Shown here: piece by piece, positions 48,055 to 57,678 of the stretch
How positions within the stretch are numbered: the stretch's first letter is position 1
Layout: every line of letters starts with the position of its first letter
Assembly: GCA_964245885.1 (NCBI GenBank)
Contig: CAXTOX010000005.1
Location: 1 to 64,000 of the forward strand
DNA length: 64,000 nucleotides
Source of the DNA: CAHJWO01 sp964245885
GTDB lineage: Bacteria > Verrucomicrobiota > Verrucomicrobiia > Chthoniobacterales > SZAS-18
Direction of reading: 5' to 3'
Notes under the pieces: generated by a model
What the model saw: only the letters and a program-made list of their open reading frames with translations
What the model was told of the DNA's origin: nothing
Databases searched by the model: none
Translations under genes and position numbers: made by a program

Positions 48055-51000
48055 TCAGCGGAATCGAATGAGATATTTCAGACGCCCGCGCAGATCGCCC
48101 TCGATCCCTAGGTCCGCCACGAATTGCACCTTATCGTTCACCTTGAACCCGGCGCTGACCTCCTGCTTGCCCGTTGCCGGGTCCGTCGCGCCCACGTCGA
48201 GGTTCACCTTGTCGGCGAGCGTTTCGCGCGGCTCCGCGTTGACGCTCTGGTGCTTCTTGAACGTGCGCCGGTACAAGTCCTGCACCACCAGCAGCGTCGC
48301 CTTGCCGGCGAGTCCCTGCGCGTTGCCGGCGAGTTCGTCCGTCGTCGCTCCCGTCGCCAGCAGCGAGACGATCTGTTCCTGGCCCAGTGGCGGGTCGCTG
48401 GAGAACGTGATCTTCGGGTCCTTCGCGCGCCCGGTGATGAACAAGCTCACGAGATAGTTGCGGATCGTGGACGTGCCCGTCAGGTTCAACACGGGGTTGA
48501 GCGGCTGGTCCGGGGAAAAGTTGATGTTGCCGTCGGTGATCTCTAAGCGGCTGAACGGCAGCGTGGCCACGAGGTTCTTGATGTTCACGTTGCCGTCGAG
48601 CAACGGCTGCGCGCCGGTGCCGCGCAGGTGCAGGTCCACGAGCGCCTGGCCGTTGGCGAGGTTGCCGCGGATGAAGAACGGGTCGTCTGTCCTGATGTCC
48701 ACGTTGAACTTCCACTTGTCCACCGGCGAGACGTTGACGGCGAGTGCTCCCGGACCCTCGGAGGTGTCTGAACTCGGGGCGGCGGCGGGCGGCGCGGGCG
48801 CGGGCTTGCCAGGCAGGTTGATGGGCACGATGTCGATGTCTTTTAAATAACGGCTCTTGGTGAGGCCCACGCGGCCGGAAACGGTTGCGCCGTCCAGCGG
48901 GCCGACCACCTTCACGTCGGCGTTGACACGCACGGTGAGATTATCGTCGCGCGCGCCGAGCACGTCGCGGGCGGTCGCGGTCAGGTCTAGGGTCGGGTCA
49001 GTCAGTTTGGCAAAGCCGACGTTGCCCCCCAGGTTGATCTTGCCGCCGCCGATCTCGCCGTTGAACCGCTCGAAGCGCAGTTGCTTTTCCGTGAACGCCA
49101 GCCGCGCGTGGAAGTCGCGGATGGCGGGCACGGTGATGTTCTCCGCGCGCGCGGCGGGGATGTTCAGTTCCAGCGATCCGGCCAGCGTCGGTTTTTCAAT
49201 CGTGCCGCCCACGCGCACGTCCACGGCGGTGTCGCCCTGGATGAACCGTAGCGCCTTCGTCGCGCCGGCCAAAAACCCGAGGCTGGAACGCGGAAGCTGG
49301 ATGCTCAGGGTCACGGGCGACTTCGGGTCGAGTTCCTTGCTTTGCGCGATGGTCTTGAGGTCCACGGGCAGGTTGCCCTTGATGGTCAGCGGCTGGACTT
49401 GCGGCTGGCGCACGACGGTGTCGAGGTCGAGCCGGTTGTCGTGCAGCGTGAGGTGGAAATCGGCGTCGGCCGGGCGGACGGTGGCGAGTTGCGAACTCGC
49501 CAGCCCGCGCGCCTCGACCTTGATGCCGGCGACGATCTTGGACAGGCTGCCGTGCGCGGTGATTTCCAGCGCGACGGTCCCTTTGAGGGTGGGCGGCTGC
49601 GACTTGTTCTTGGTGCCGGTGGTCGCCAGCAACGACCCGAGGGGCAGCGATTTGGAGGCGATGTTCACGTCGATCTTGTCTTCGTCCGGGATCGGTCCGT
49701 CGGGGGACGAGAGCTTCGTCAGGTCGACGGGGATCTGCGCGTAGCCCGAAAGGAGTTCGTTGCTGCCCTGCTTGAAGTGGATGTTGTCCAGGCGCGCGAG
49801 CGCATCCTTGAGCGCGAAGGTGGAACGCAACTCGAACCCGTTGGTGCTGACGAAGATCGTCGGGAAATTGATGACCAGTTGCGAATACTGCCCCTCCACG
49901 TCGGCTTCCAATGGTCCGAACGTGTTGAAGACCACCTGGTGCGCCGCGATCTTGCCGCCGCCGGAGAAGTGCGGGCCGCCTTCGGTCTTGGCGAAATCGC
50001 CCTGCGCCTTCCAATTGATCTGGATGGACCCGCCGAGCTTCGGCACGGTCGGCGTGATGATCTCCGCGCGCATGTCCCGCGTGCCGGGTTTTCCCCCGAC
50101 GGCCACGGCCACTTTACCCGAACTTGTCCGGGTGACGGCGTCGGGCACGACGACGTTGTCGCGCGAGGCGGTCTTGCCGGGGGCGTTGATCTGCGCGGCG
50201 GGCGGCGTCTTGGCGCTCGACGCGGCTTCCATCTCGGCCTTGGTCAACTGCTGCTGCTTGGTCGGGGTGAGCAGGAGCGGCTCGAACCTGGCGAGGTCGG
50301 CGATGTTGACGTTGAGGCTCAGCGCGTAGTCGAAGGGCGCCGCGGCGTTGGCGTGGCCGTCGATTTTGACGCTGTTCTTGTCGTCGAGGCGGACGGTCAG
50401 GTTTTTGATCGTCACCGCGTTGTTGTCGGCGACGATGTTGCCGTCGATGCGCTCGATCTTCGCGCCGTTGGCGGTGATGTTTGCGCCGTTGAGGTCCACC
50501 GTGCCGTCGATCCGCTGGTCGTTCGCGTCCGGCGCGGAGTTAAGGTGCCCGCTGGCTTGCGCGGCGAGGTGGAAGCTGCCGCCGAGCTTCGTGGCGGGGG
50601 CGGGTTTGGAGCCGTGGTTGTCCTCGCCGTTCGGTTTGGCGGGGGGCGTGGCGAGCAGCGCATTGAACGCGCCGAGGTCGGGCAGGTCCAAGTTGAGGTT
50701 ACCCTGGAACGTATGAGGCGCGGCGAGGTCCGCGGCCCCGCCGAAGGTGATGCCGCTCTTCGGGTCGATCTTGATCTGACCCGTCTTGATCGTGGCGTGG
50801 TTGTCGACGACGACCACCTGCGTGTCCACGCTCTCGATCTTCGCGCCCTTGGCCTGGAGGCTGCGCGCGGTCACGTCGAGCGTGCCGTCGATCTGCTGGT
50901 CGTTGGCGTTCGGAGCGGTGGCGAGATGGCCGCGAACGTTGCCGGCGATTTTGAGGTTGCCGCCAAGCGCGGCGTCGGGTGTGCCGTTGGCTTTGAGCAC

Positions 51001-53136
51001 GTCGTTGAACTTGCCGAGGTCGGCGAGGTCCACCGTCAGTCCGCCCTCGAACGGGTAAGGCGCGGCGAGCGCGGCGTTGCCGCTCAGGTCGATGGCGTTC
51101 TTGTCGTCGAGCACGATGCGGCCGGTCTTGACGACGGCGCGGTTGTTTTCGACCGCCACGACCACGTCGCCGGTGCGGACCGTCGCGCCCTTGGCTTGCA
51201 GGTCGCGGATTTGCAGGTCCAGGCCACCGCCGTACACGCCGCTTTGGGCGGTGGCGTTGGCCTTCGCGGCGACCAACCCTTTCAAGGGCAACGTCCGCGG
51301 GTCGGCGGAGAACTGGCTCACGTCGGGCAGCGCGATGCTCAGGTCGGCGGCGAGCGGCTGTTGCTGCCAGTTGGCGAAATCCTCGGGGAGGACGTAGGTC
51401 GCATCCGCGTTGACCTTGTTGGGGCCACGGTTGATCTCGGCCGTCTCCAACTTGACGTTGGCTTGGTCGGTGGACAGGGCGAGCTTGACGTTGTCCACGC
51501 GGTAGTCGGCGTACGCGATACCCTCGACGTTGGCGGCGACGTGCGTTTGCAGCCGGTCGTAGAACGGCAGGTGGGGCGGGGGCGACGCGCCGGGAGCGGT
51601 GGGCGGCGCGGTGGCGTCTTCGGGCAGGACTTTCGTCGTGTCGAACGCGAGGTCGATGGTTGAGACGACCGCCTTTTGCGCGGGCAGCCCGAGGTTTTGC
51701 ACGCGGGCCTTGAGCGTGGAGACGAGCTTGCCGCCGGACAGCGTGAAATCGCCGTTGGCGTGGAGCGAACCGTCGATCTGTTGCGGGAGCTTGACGGGCA
51801 GCTTGTTGAAGTCGGGCGCGTTGATCTCCAGCGTGCCGTGGCCGTCGGAACGCGGCAGGTCCGCCATCTTTTCGGCGAGGATGACGTGCGCGCGGGCGTT
51901 GATGCGGTTATCTCCTTGGAGAACGGCAGCGTCCTCCACGTCCACCGTGCCGTTGTCGAGCTCCGCGCGCAGGGCGATCGTGTCCACGGGGGTGGTGGTC
52001 GCGTCGCCGTACGCGAGGCCGCCCGCGCGGATTTCCGAGCGGCCGGTCCAGCTTTTGGGTCGGTCGGTGTTGCCCGTGAAATCGACGTGGAACTTGTCGA
52101 GGCTGCCGACGAGCGGCAGGTCGAGCTTGAGGAACTGCAAGAGCGTCGGCAGTGAGAGCGCGTTGAGGTCGAGCGCGAGCTTCACGTCCGGGGGTGTGCC
52201 GAGACCGTGAACGTCGAGCGCGATGTTGGCGTTGCCGCCGAGCAGGCGGTCGGCGTCGATGGCTGCGTCGAGGATCTGCTGCTCCAGTTTCGAGCCGTTG
52301 ATCTCAAGCAGGCGCAGGTGGATTTCCGGCGCGAGGTTCACGTCGGTCAGACGCAGGTCGCGGTCGCGGTAGCTCGTGGCGGCGGAGACGTTCGTGAGGT
52401 CCGGGCCACCGGGGATGCGGAGTTCGCCCGCGCGCAGTTCACCGTTGCGCTCGGGGTCGAGTTCGAGCGTGAGGCCGCTGACGAGCAGGCCCTGGCTCGC
52501 GGCGGATTCGGTCGCGGCGGCGATGGCGGGCGAGGCCGGCGCGGGCACGACGGACGACGCGGCGGCGTTCTGGCCGGTGGCGTGCGCGCCCTCGGGCGTG
52601 TCGGGGCGCATGAGGAAGTTGACGTTGCGCAGGCTCAGCTTGCCCGGCAGCGGCAAGGGCGGCAGCGAGAAAGGCTCCTTCTTTTTCGGCGGGGAGGGCG
52701 GCGACTTGCTCGGGTCGTAGATCGCGTCCACGTCGTGCAGCGCCACGCTCTCGATGAACGCCGAGTTGAGGCCGTGGCGCGCGAGGGTAAGGAGGCTGTA
52801 GTGGAGTTCGAGGTGGCCGACGTTGGCTTTTTCGATGGGCCCGGGCGCGGTTGGCGTGACGTGCAGGTTGTCGATGCGCAGGCTCGTGAAGATCGAGCCG
52901 CCGATGTCGAAATCGACCTTCAAATGTTCCTTCGCGGCGAACCTGGGCGCGACGAACTTCACCACCGCGAAAATAATCGGCCGGTAGAAGATCACCAGTA
53001 GCAACACAAGGATTCCCGCACCGGCCAGCAGGCGTTTCCACCACGGCCAGCGGCGGCGCGGCGATGGGGAATTCTTCTGGTCGGCGGAAGCAGCAGACAG
53101 GGGCACGGCGCATTTGTAGCCGAACCGACCTTGCAC
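48055..53136 (-). CDS. tamB: TamB/AsmA-like protein, 1693 aa
   Basis: Starts at GTG 53136 (a GTG at 53106, giving MPLSAASADQK, is an equally good start). One N-terminal membrane helix (WWKRLLAGAGILVLLLVIFYRPII) anchors a very long periplasmic region of repetitive beta strands, with many 'G..DL...' units such as PYPFEGGLTVDLADLGKFND and HTFQGNLNLDLPDLGAFNA. The C-terminal TamB (DUF490) domain includes VSGRVGLTKSRYLKDIDI, LHLRGTGAQPLLDGNVNIKNL, GNINFSPDQPLNPVLNLTGTS, ISFSSDPPLGQEQIVSLLATG-like sequence and VQFVADLGIEGDLRGRLKYLIRF. It forms a hydrophobic groove for phospholipid transfer or barrel assembly. Its stop overlaps the tamL frame. Confidence 0.92.
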   Translation of the reverse strand: MQGRFGYKCAVPLSAASADQKNSPSPRRRWPWWKRLLAGAGILVLLLVIFYRPIIFAVVKFVAPRFAAKEHLKVDFDIGGSIFTSLRIDNLHVTPTAPGPIEKANVGHLELHYSLLTLARHGLNSAFIESVALHDVDAIYDPSKSPPSPPKKKEPFSLPPLPLPGKLSLRNVNFLMRPDTPEGAHATGQNAAASSVVPAPASPAIAAATESAASQGLLVSGLTLELDPERNGELRAGELRIPGGPDLTNVSAATSYRDRDLRLTDVNLAPEIHLRLLEINGSKLEQQILDAAIDADRLLGGNANIALDVHGLGTPPDVKLALDLNALSLPTLLQFLKLDLPLVGSLDKFHVDFTGNTDRPKSWTGRSEIRAGGLAYGDATTTPVDTIALRAELDNGTVDVEDAAVLQGDNRINARAHVILAEKMADLPRSDGHGTLEINAPDFNKLPVKLPQQIDGSLHANGDFTLSGGKLVSTLKARVQNLGLPAQKAVVSTIDLAFDTTKVLPEDATAPPTAPGASPPPHLPFYDRLQTHVAANVEGIAYADYRVDNVKLALSTDQANVKLETAEINRGPNKVNADATYVLPEDFANWQQQPLAADLSIALPDVSQFSADPRTLPLKGLVAAKANATAQSGVYGGGLDLQIRDLQAKGATVRTGDVVVAVENNRAVVKTGRIVLDDKNAIDLSGNAALAAPYPFEGGLTVDLADLGKFNDVLKANGTPDAALGGNLKIAGNVRGHLATAPNANDQQIDGTLDVTARSLQAKGAKIESVDTQVVVVDNHATIKTGQIKIDPKSGITFGGAADLAAPHTFQGNLNLDLPDLGAFNALLATPPAKPNGEDNHGSKPAPATKLGGSFHLAAQASGHLNSAPDANDQRIDGTVDLNGANITANGAKIERIDGNIVADNNAVTIKNLTVRLDDKNSVKIDGHANAAAPFDYALSLNVNIADLARFEPLLLTPTKQQQLTKAEMEAASSAKTPPAAQINAPGKTASRDNVVVPDAVTRTSSGKVAVAVGGKPGTRDMRAEIITPTVPKLGGSIQINWKAQGDFAKTEGGPHFSGGGKIAAHQVVFNTFGPLEADVEGQYSQLVINFPTIFVSTNGFELRSTFALKDALARLDNIHFKQGSNELLSGYAQIPVDLTKLSSPDGPIPDEDKIDVNIASKSLPLGSLLATTGTKNKSQPPTLKGTVALEITAHGSLSKIVAGIKVEARGLASSQLATVRPADADFHLTLHDNRLDLDTVVRQPQVQPLTIKGNLPVDLKTIAQSKELDPKSPVTLSIQLPRSSLGFLAGATKALRFIQGDTAVDVRVGGTIEKPTLAGSLELNIPAARAENITVPAIRDFHARLAFTEKQLRFERFNGEIGGGKINLGGNVGFAKLTDPTLDLTATARDVLGARDDNLTVRVNADVKVVGPLDGATVSGRVGLTKSRYLKDIDIVPINLPGKPAPAPPAAAPSSDTSEGPGALAVNVSPVDKWKFNVDIRTDDPFFIRGNLANGQALVDLHLRGTGAQPLLDGNVNIKNLVATLPFSRLEITDGNINFSPDQPLNPVLNLTGTSTIRNYLVSLFITGRAKDPKITFSSDPPLGQEQIVSLLATGATTDELAGNAQGLAGKATLLVVQDLYRRTFKKHQSVNAEPRETLADKVNLDVGATDPATGKQEVSAGFKVNDKVQFVADLGIEGDLRGRLKYLIRFR

Positions 53137-53251
53137 GGCAACCCCGAACGCGCACCCAGCAATCTCCCAAAACTTTTCGCGCGCGCCCGCCTCGATTTTT
53201 TACAAACGCCCGATTGCATTCCGCCCCCCCGGCACTACCCTACGCGACTCC

Positions 53252-55180
53252 ATGATCAAACCGGACGGCGACTGGGACATTCCCTCGGCGACGAGCGCCT
53301 ATAATATTGACCGCTGGGGAGCGGGATATTTCTCCATCAACGCGCAGGGCAACTGCCAGGTCACGCCCAGCCAGGACCCGGCCGCGGCCATCGACGTGAT
53401 GGCCGTCGTGCAGGAGGCGCGCGAACAGGGCCTCGGCTTCCCGCTGGTCATCCGTTTCCAGGACCTCCTGCGCCACCGCGTGCAGACGATCTGCAAGGCG
53501 TTCGCCAGCGCCATCGCGGAGGCCGGCTACCAGCAGCCGTACCGCGGCGTGTTCCCCATCAAGGTCAACCAACTGCGCGAGGTCGTGGAGGAAATCCTTG
53601 ACGCGGGCGCGGAATTTCACTTCGGGCTGGAGTGCGGCAGCAAGCCGGAACTCTTCGCCGCGCTCGCCGTGCACCGCGACCTAGAGAGCGTCGTCATCTG
53701 CAATGGCTACAAGGACGCCATTTTCATCCAGAACGCGTTGATGGGACGCAAGTTGGGTAAGCAGATCATCATGGTCGTCGAGAAGATCGAGGAACTGCGC
53801 CAGATCGTCGAGATTTCCAAGGAGATGGGCGTCGAGCCATTGGTGGGTCTGCGCATTCGCATGCAGACGCGTTCATCGGGCAAGTGGGCGGCGAGCGGCG
53901 GGGAGAACGCGAAGTTCGGCCTGTCCACCGCCGACCTCGTGTGGTCGAGCAACTACCTCAAGGAAAACGGGTTGGCGCACTGCCTGAAGCTCGTGCATTA
54001 CCACGTCGGCAGCCAGGTGCCCGACATCAGCACGATCAAGCGCGCGGCGCGCGAGGCGGCGCGGTACTACGCCAAGCTCACCAAGATGGGCCACGACATC
54101 GGCTTCATGGACGTAGGCGGTGGTCTAGGCGTCGACTACGACGGCTCGCGCACGGCGTTCGATTCCAGCACGAACTACACGCTCCACGAGTATGCGCGCG
54201 ACATCGTGTACAACATCATGGAAATCTGCGACGGCGAGAAGGTGCCCCACCCCACCCTCGTCAGCGAGAGCGGCCGGGCGCTGGTGGCGCACCACTCGAT
54301 GCTGGTCGTCGAGGCGTTCGGCGCGATTGCCAAGGACGGCGCGAACGGCCCCATCGAGGTCACGGAGAAGGACGCCAAGCTCGTGCAGGACATCTCCGAC
54401 ACGCAGAAGGGTCTCTCGCGCGAGAACCGGTTGGAGGGATTCCACGATGCGTTGCAGTACAAGGAACAGGCTTCGGCGATGTTCGACCTCGGCCTGCTCG
54501 ACCTCGAAACGAAAGCGAAGGTCGAAGGCATCTACTGGCAGATCGCGCGTAACGTCGTGAAGTTCCACGAGGGCATGCGTTACATCCCGGAGGAGGTCCG
54601 TGACCTGTCGATCTCGCTGGCCGATCAGTACCTTTGCAACTTCTCCGTGTTCCAGTCGCTGCTGGACCACTGGGCGCTGGGACAACTCTTTCCCATCATG
54701 CCCATCCACCGGCTCAACGAGTCGCCGGAACGTAACACGACGCTGGTGGACATCACCTGCGACTCGGACGGCAAGATCAACAAGTTCATCGACCTCCAGG
54801 ACGTGAAGGACACCCTGCCCCTGCACGCGCTCAATCCCGGCGAGCCTTACTACCTAGGGTTGTTTCTGGTCGGCGCGTACCAGGACATCATGGGGGATCT
54901 GCACAACCTCTTCGGGCGCGTGACGGAGGTGCACGTCTTTCTCGACGAGGACGAGGACAGCGGATACTACATCGAGGAAGTCATCGAGGGCAGCACCATC
55001 GCGGGCGTGCTCGCTTTGACCCAGTGGCAGCAGGCCGAGTTGGCACGGCTGATGAAGGCGCAGATTGACGCCGCGATCAAGAGCGACCGGCTCAAACCCA
55101 ACGACGCCATGCGGATGCTCGCAAATTTCGAGCGGGGTTTGCAGGGGTACACTTACCTGACGTTCAACGGGACGAGATAG
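53252..55180 (+). CDS. speA: Biosynthetic arginine decarboxylase
   Basis: 642 residues. Makes agmatine from arginine for polyamine synthesis, using PLP. It starts DIPSATSAYNIDRWGAGYFSIN as in SpeA. PYRGVFPIKVNQLREVVE places the PLP lysine at 104. GLECGSKPEL, VCNGYKD, VGLRIRMQTRSSGKWA..GENAKFGLS, HYHVGSQVPD, DVGGGLGVDYDG, CSESGRALVAHHS-like and LVDITCDSDGKINKFID (Cys of the second active site) are all in order. Length agrees with E. coli SpeA (658). It is divergent from tamB with 115 bp between starts; no downstream polyamine genes follow. Confidence 0.96.
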   Translation: MIKPDGDWDIPSATSAYNIDRWGAGYFSINAQGNCQVTPSQDPAAAIDVMAVVQEAREQGLGFPLVIRFQDLLRHRVQTICKAFASAIAEAGYQQPYRGVFPIKVNQLREVVEEILDAGAEFHFGLECGSKPELFAALAVHRDLESVVICNGYKDAIFIQNALMGRKLGKQIIMVVEKIEELRQIVEISKEMGVEPLVGLRIRMQTRSSGKWAASGGENAKFGLSTADLVWSSNYLKENGLAHCLKLVHYHVGSQVPDISTIKRAAREAARYYAKLTKMGHDIGFMDVGGGLGVDYDGSRTAFDSSTNYTLHEYARDIVYNIMEICDGEKVPHPTLVSESGRALVAHHSMLVVEAFGAIAKDGANGPIEVTEKDAKLVQDISDTQKGLSRENRLEGFHDALQYKEQASAMFDLGLLDLETKAKVEGIYWQIARNVVKFHEGMRYIPEEVRDLSISLADQYLCNFSVFQSLLDHWALGQLFPIMPIHRLNESPERNTTLVDITCDSDGKINKFIDLQDVKDTLPLHALNPGEPYYLGLFLVGAYQDIMGDLHNLFGRVTEVHVFLDEDEDSGYYIEEVIEGSTIAGVLALTQWQQAELARLMKAQIDAAIKSDRLKPNDAMRMLANFERGLQGYTYLTFNGTR

Positions 55181-55227
55181 GAACCGGGTTGCCAGCGGAG
55201 GCAGGAGCGCGTTATAAAGGGAGCGCC

Positions 55228-55854
55228 ATGGGAGCATTGCCAAAACGGTATTTTACGCCGGAGGAATATTTGCTGCTGGAAAGCCGCGCGACGTACAAGA
55301 GCCAATACGTCGCGGGAGAAATCTTCCCGATGGGCGAGGACACCAGCGCAAAGGTGTCCGCGATGGGCGGCGCGCAGCCGATCTACGTCCTCATCACCGA
55401 CAACCTGACCGTCGCGCTCCGCACGCGGCTGCGCGGCCGGCCTTGCCATTCCTATTCGTCGGATCTGCGCGTCGCCATTGAGGCGGGTGAACTCTACACT
55501 TACCCGGACGTGTCGGCCCTGTGCGGCCAGCCGCGCTTCGACGAAGCCTACCAGCCGGCCAGCCTGCTCAATCCGCAGGTGATTTTTGAGGTGTTATCCC
55601 CCTCGACCGAGGCCTTCGATCGGGGCGATAAGTTCGGCCACTACCGCCAATTGGAGTCATTCACCCAGTACGTGCTGGTTGCCACGGAACGCCGGTGCGT
55701 CGAGCACTTCGTCCGGCAGGCGGACGGAAGCTGGAAGTTCGTCGCGTACACCCAACCAACCGATTCGCTGCTGCTCGCGCCGTTGTCCGTCGAGTTACCC
55801 TTGGCGGAGATCTACGAGCGCATCGAGTTCCCCGAACCGCATGCAATCCGGTGA
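55228..55854 (+). CDS. Uma2-family (DUF820) putative endonuclease
   Basis: 208 residues from the ATG at 55228, with AAGGGAG as ribosome-binding site 5-11 bases upstream. The PD-(D/E)XK-like DUF820 pattern is present: RYFTPEEYLLLESRA...KSQYVAGEIFPMGED (Glu), CHSYSSDLRVAIEAGELYTYPDVSALCG (Asp) and PQVIFEVLSPSTEAFDRGDKF (Glu, then a Lys at the end of the motif). YVLVATERRCVEHFVRQADG follows as usual. These proteins are abundant in cyanobacteria and Verrucomicrobia and their target is unknown. It follows speA by 47 bp but has no functional link to it that I can see. Confidence 0.87.
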   Translation: MGALPKRYFTPEEYLLLESRATYKSQYVAGEIFPMGEDTSAKVSAMGGAQPIYVLITDNLTVALRTRLRGRPCHSYSSDLRVAIEAGELYTYPDVSALCGQPRFDEAYQPASLLNPQVIFEVLSPSTEAFDRGDKFGHYRQLESFTQYVLVATERRCVEHFVRQADGSWKFVAYTQPTDSLLLAPLSVELPLAEIYERIEFPEPHAIR

Positions 55855-55971
55855 ACCACCACGAAGCGGCAGGTAAAATTCCATCTGGCGAAGTCAGCCG
55901 GGCCACGCACGCACCGGCCCGTTCCCAGGCTTTTGGCCTCTGCCAGCGTCTGCTTTTTTGCCTTCTGCGTG

Positions 55972-55990
55972 ATCGCCCTTGCAGGGCGAT
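55972..55990 (+). promoter_or_regulatory. Hairpin covering the ribosome-binding site of the OppA-like gene
   Basis: ATCGCCCT (55972-55979) pairs perfectly with AGGGCGAT (55983-55990) across a 3-nt loop. The right strand contains the AGGG Shine-Dalgarno element and the first two bases of the ATG at 55989. In mRNA this stem would hide the start site. It may be a short dispersed palindrome rather than a specific regulator. Confidence 0.5.
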
Positions 55991-57590
55991 GTCTCGCGGA
56001 CTCGGCGTTGCCTCCTGCCTTTTCCTCCTCGCCGCCTGCCACCGCTCGGAAACCGATGTGGCCAAGGCTAACCGCGAGCAGGTCCTCCTGCTCGGCAACG
56101 GCGCGGAACCCACCGACCTCGACCCGCACGTCATCACGGGCACCAAGGAATTCGCCATCGCCACCGCGCTCTTCGAGGGGCTGGCGAGCGTGGACCCGGT
56201 CGATTCGCACCCGACGCCCGGCGTCGCCAGCAGTTGGGACCTCTCGCCCGACGGCACGGTCTACACCTTCCACCTGCGCCCCGACGCCCGGTGGAGCAAC
56301 GGCGACCCGGTCACGGCCGACGACTTCGTCTGGTCGTGGCGGCGTGAACTCACCCCCGCCCTCGCGGCGGAGTTTTGTTTTTACCTCTTCGACATCCATG
56401 GTGCGCAAGATTTCAACGCCGGGAAAACCACCGACTTCTCGACCGTCGGCGTGCGCGCGCTCGACCCGGCGACCTTCGAGGTCACGCTCGACCATCCGAC
56501 GCCGTATTTCCTGAACCTGCTGCGCGCGCCGCCGTTTTTCCCCGTACACCGCGCGTCGGTGGAAGCCGCCGGACCGTTCGACCATCGCGGCACCGGCTGG
56601 ACCAAGGCCGGCAGGCTCGTCGGCAACGGCCCGTTCGCACTGTCGGAGTGGACGATCAACAAGGTCGTGGACGTACGCAAAAATACCTATTATTGGGACG
56701 CCGCGCGTGTGCGGCTCAACGCGGTCCGCTTCTATCCCTACGACAGCCTCGACACCGAGGAACGCGCTTTCCGCGCCGGCCAGCTCCACCGGACCTACGG
56801 CGTGCCCTTCGCCAAGATCGACGCGTACAAACGCGACCAACCCGGTGCCCTGCGGCTCGACCCGTACGCGCGTACGCAGTACCTCGCGCTCAACACAAAG
56901 CGCCCTCCGCTCGACGACGGGCGCGTGCGCCGTGCGCTCGGCCTGGCCGTGGACCGCGAGGCCATCGTGCGCAACCTCACCCGCGGCGGTGAGCGCGCCG
57001 CCTACGCCCTCGACCCGCCCGACACCGGCGGATTCACCGCGCGCGCCCGGTTGCCGTACGATCCCGTCGCCGCGCGCAAACTGCTCGCCGACGCCGGTCA
57101 CCCCGGCGGCCAGGGGCTGCCGCCGATCGAACTCCTCTACAACACCTCCGAGGCCAACCGCGTCATCGCCGAAGCCGTCCAGCAGATGTGGAAGACCGAA
57201 CTCGGCGTGAACGCCACCCTCACCAACCAGGAATGGAAGGTCTACCTCTCCCGGCGCACGCAGCAGGACTACCAGATGTACGAGGGCGGTTGGACGACCT
57301 TCTACCTCGACCCGACCGGCTTCCTGGAACTCTTCGTGGGCGGCAGCATCATCAACCAGACCGGCTGGGCCAACGCCGGCTACGACGCCGCCCTGAACAA
57401 CGCCCACACGCTCGACGCGGCGGCGCGCGAGGCGCAACTCCAGCGGGCGGAGGAAATCCTCATGGACGAGGCTCCGATCATCCCGATCTACCATCACGTC
57501 CGCGCTTACCTGCTCTCGCCCGCGGTGCAGGGCTGGTCGTCCAACCGCATCGACGACCACCCGTACAAGTACGTCTGGCTGAAGGAGTGA
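55989..57590 (+). CDS. OppA-type peptide-binding lipoprotein (ABC transporter, SBP family 5)
   Basis: 533 residues. Signal peptide MSRGLGVASCLFLLAACHRS with lipobox LAAC. SBP_bac_5 features: LLLGNGAEPTDLDPHVITG, ATALFEGLASVDP, GVASSWDLSPDGTVYTFHLRPDARWSNGDPVTADDFVWSWRR, LVGNGPFALSEW and the C-terminal AEEILMDEAPIIPIYHH. It is the extracytoplasmic receptor of an oligopeptide importer. No permease or ATPase genes follow, so it is an orphan receptor here. The upstream ATG candidates lie in the Uma2 gene's other frame and are not used. Confidence 0.92.
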   Translation: MSRGLGVASCLFLLAACHRSETDVAKANREQVLLLGNGAEPTDLDPHVITGTKEFAIATALFEGLASVDPVDSHPTPGVASSWDLSPDGTVYTFHLRPDARWSNGDPVTADDFVWSWRRELTPALAAEFCFYLFDIHGAQDFNAGKTTDFSTVGVRALDPATFEVTLDHPTPYFLNLLRAPPFFPVHRASVEAAGPFDHRGTGWTKAGRLVGNGPFALSEWTINKVVDVRKNTYYWDAARVRLNAVRFYPYDSLDTEERAFRAGQLHRTYGVPFAKIDAYKRDQPGALRLDPYARTQYLALNTKRPPLDDGRVRRALGLAVDREAIVRNLTRGGERAAYALDPPDTGGFTARARLPYDPVAARKLLADAGHPGGQGLPPIELLYNTSEANRVIAEAVQQMWKTELGVNATLTNQEWKVYLSRRTQQDYQMYEGGWTTFYLDPTGFLELFVGGSIINQTGWANAGYDAALNNAHTLDAAAREAQLQRAEEILMDEAPIIPIYHHVRAYLLSPAVQGWSSNRIDDHPYKYVWLKE

Positions 57591-57678
57591 ACGGCCATCC
57601 TCCGACCGCGGCTGTTCGGAAAAACCGGGTGCACTCGCCCGCGGGCACGTGCATGCTAGGTTCGGCGCGTCCCTCCCC

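Noticed and set aside
49342..51663. Plus-strand open frame of 773 aa inside tamB
   Set aside because: Val/Gly/Asp-rich antisense of tamB; no recognisable domain and no start signal.
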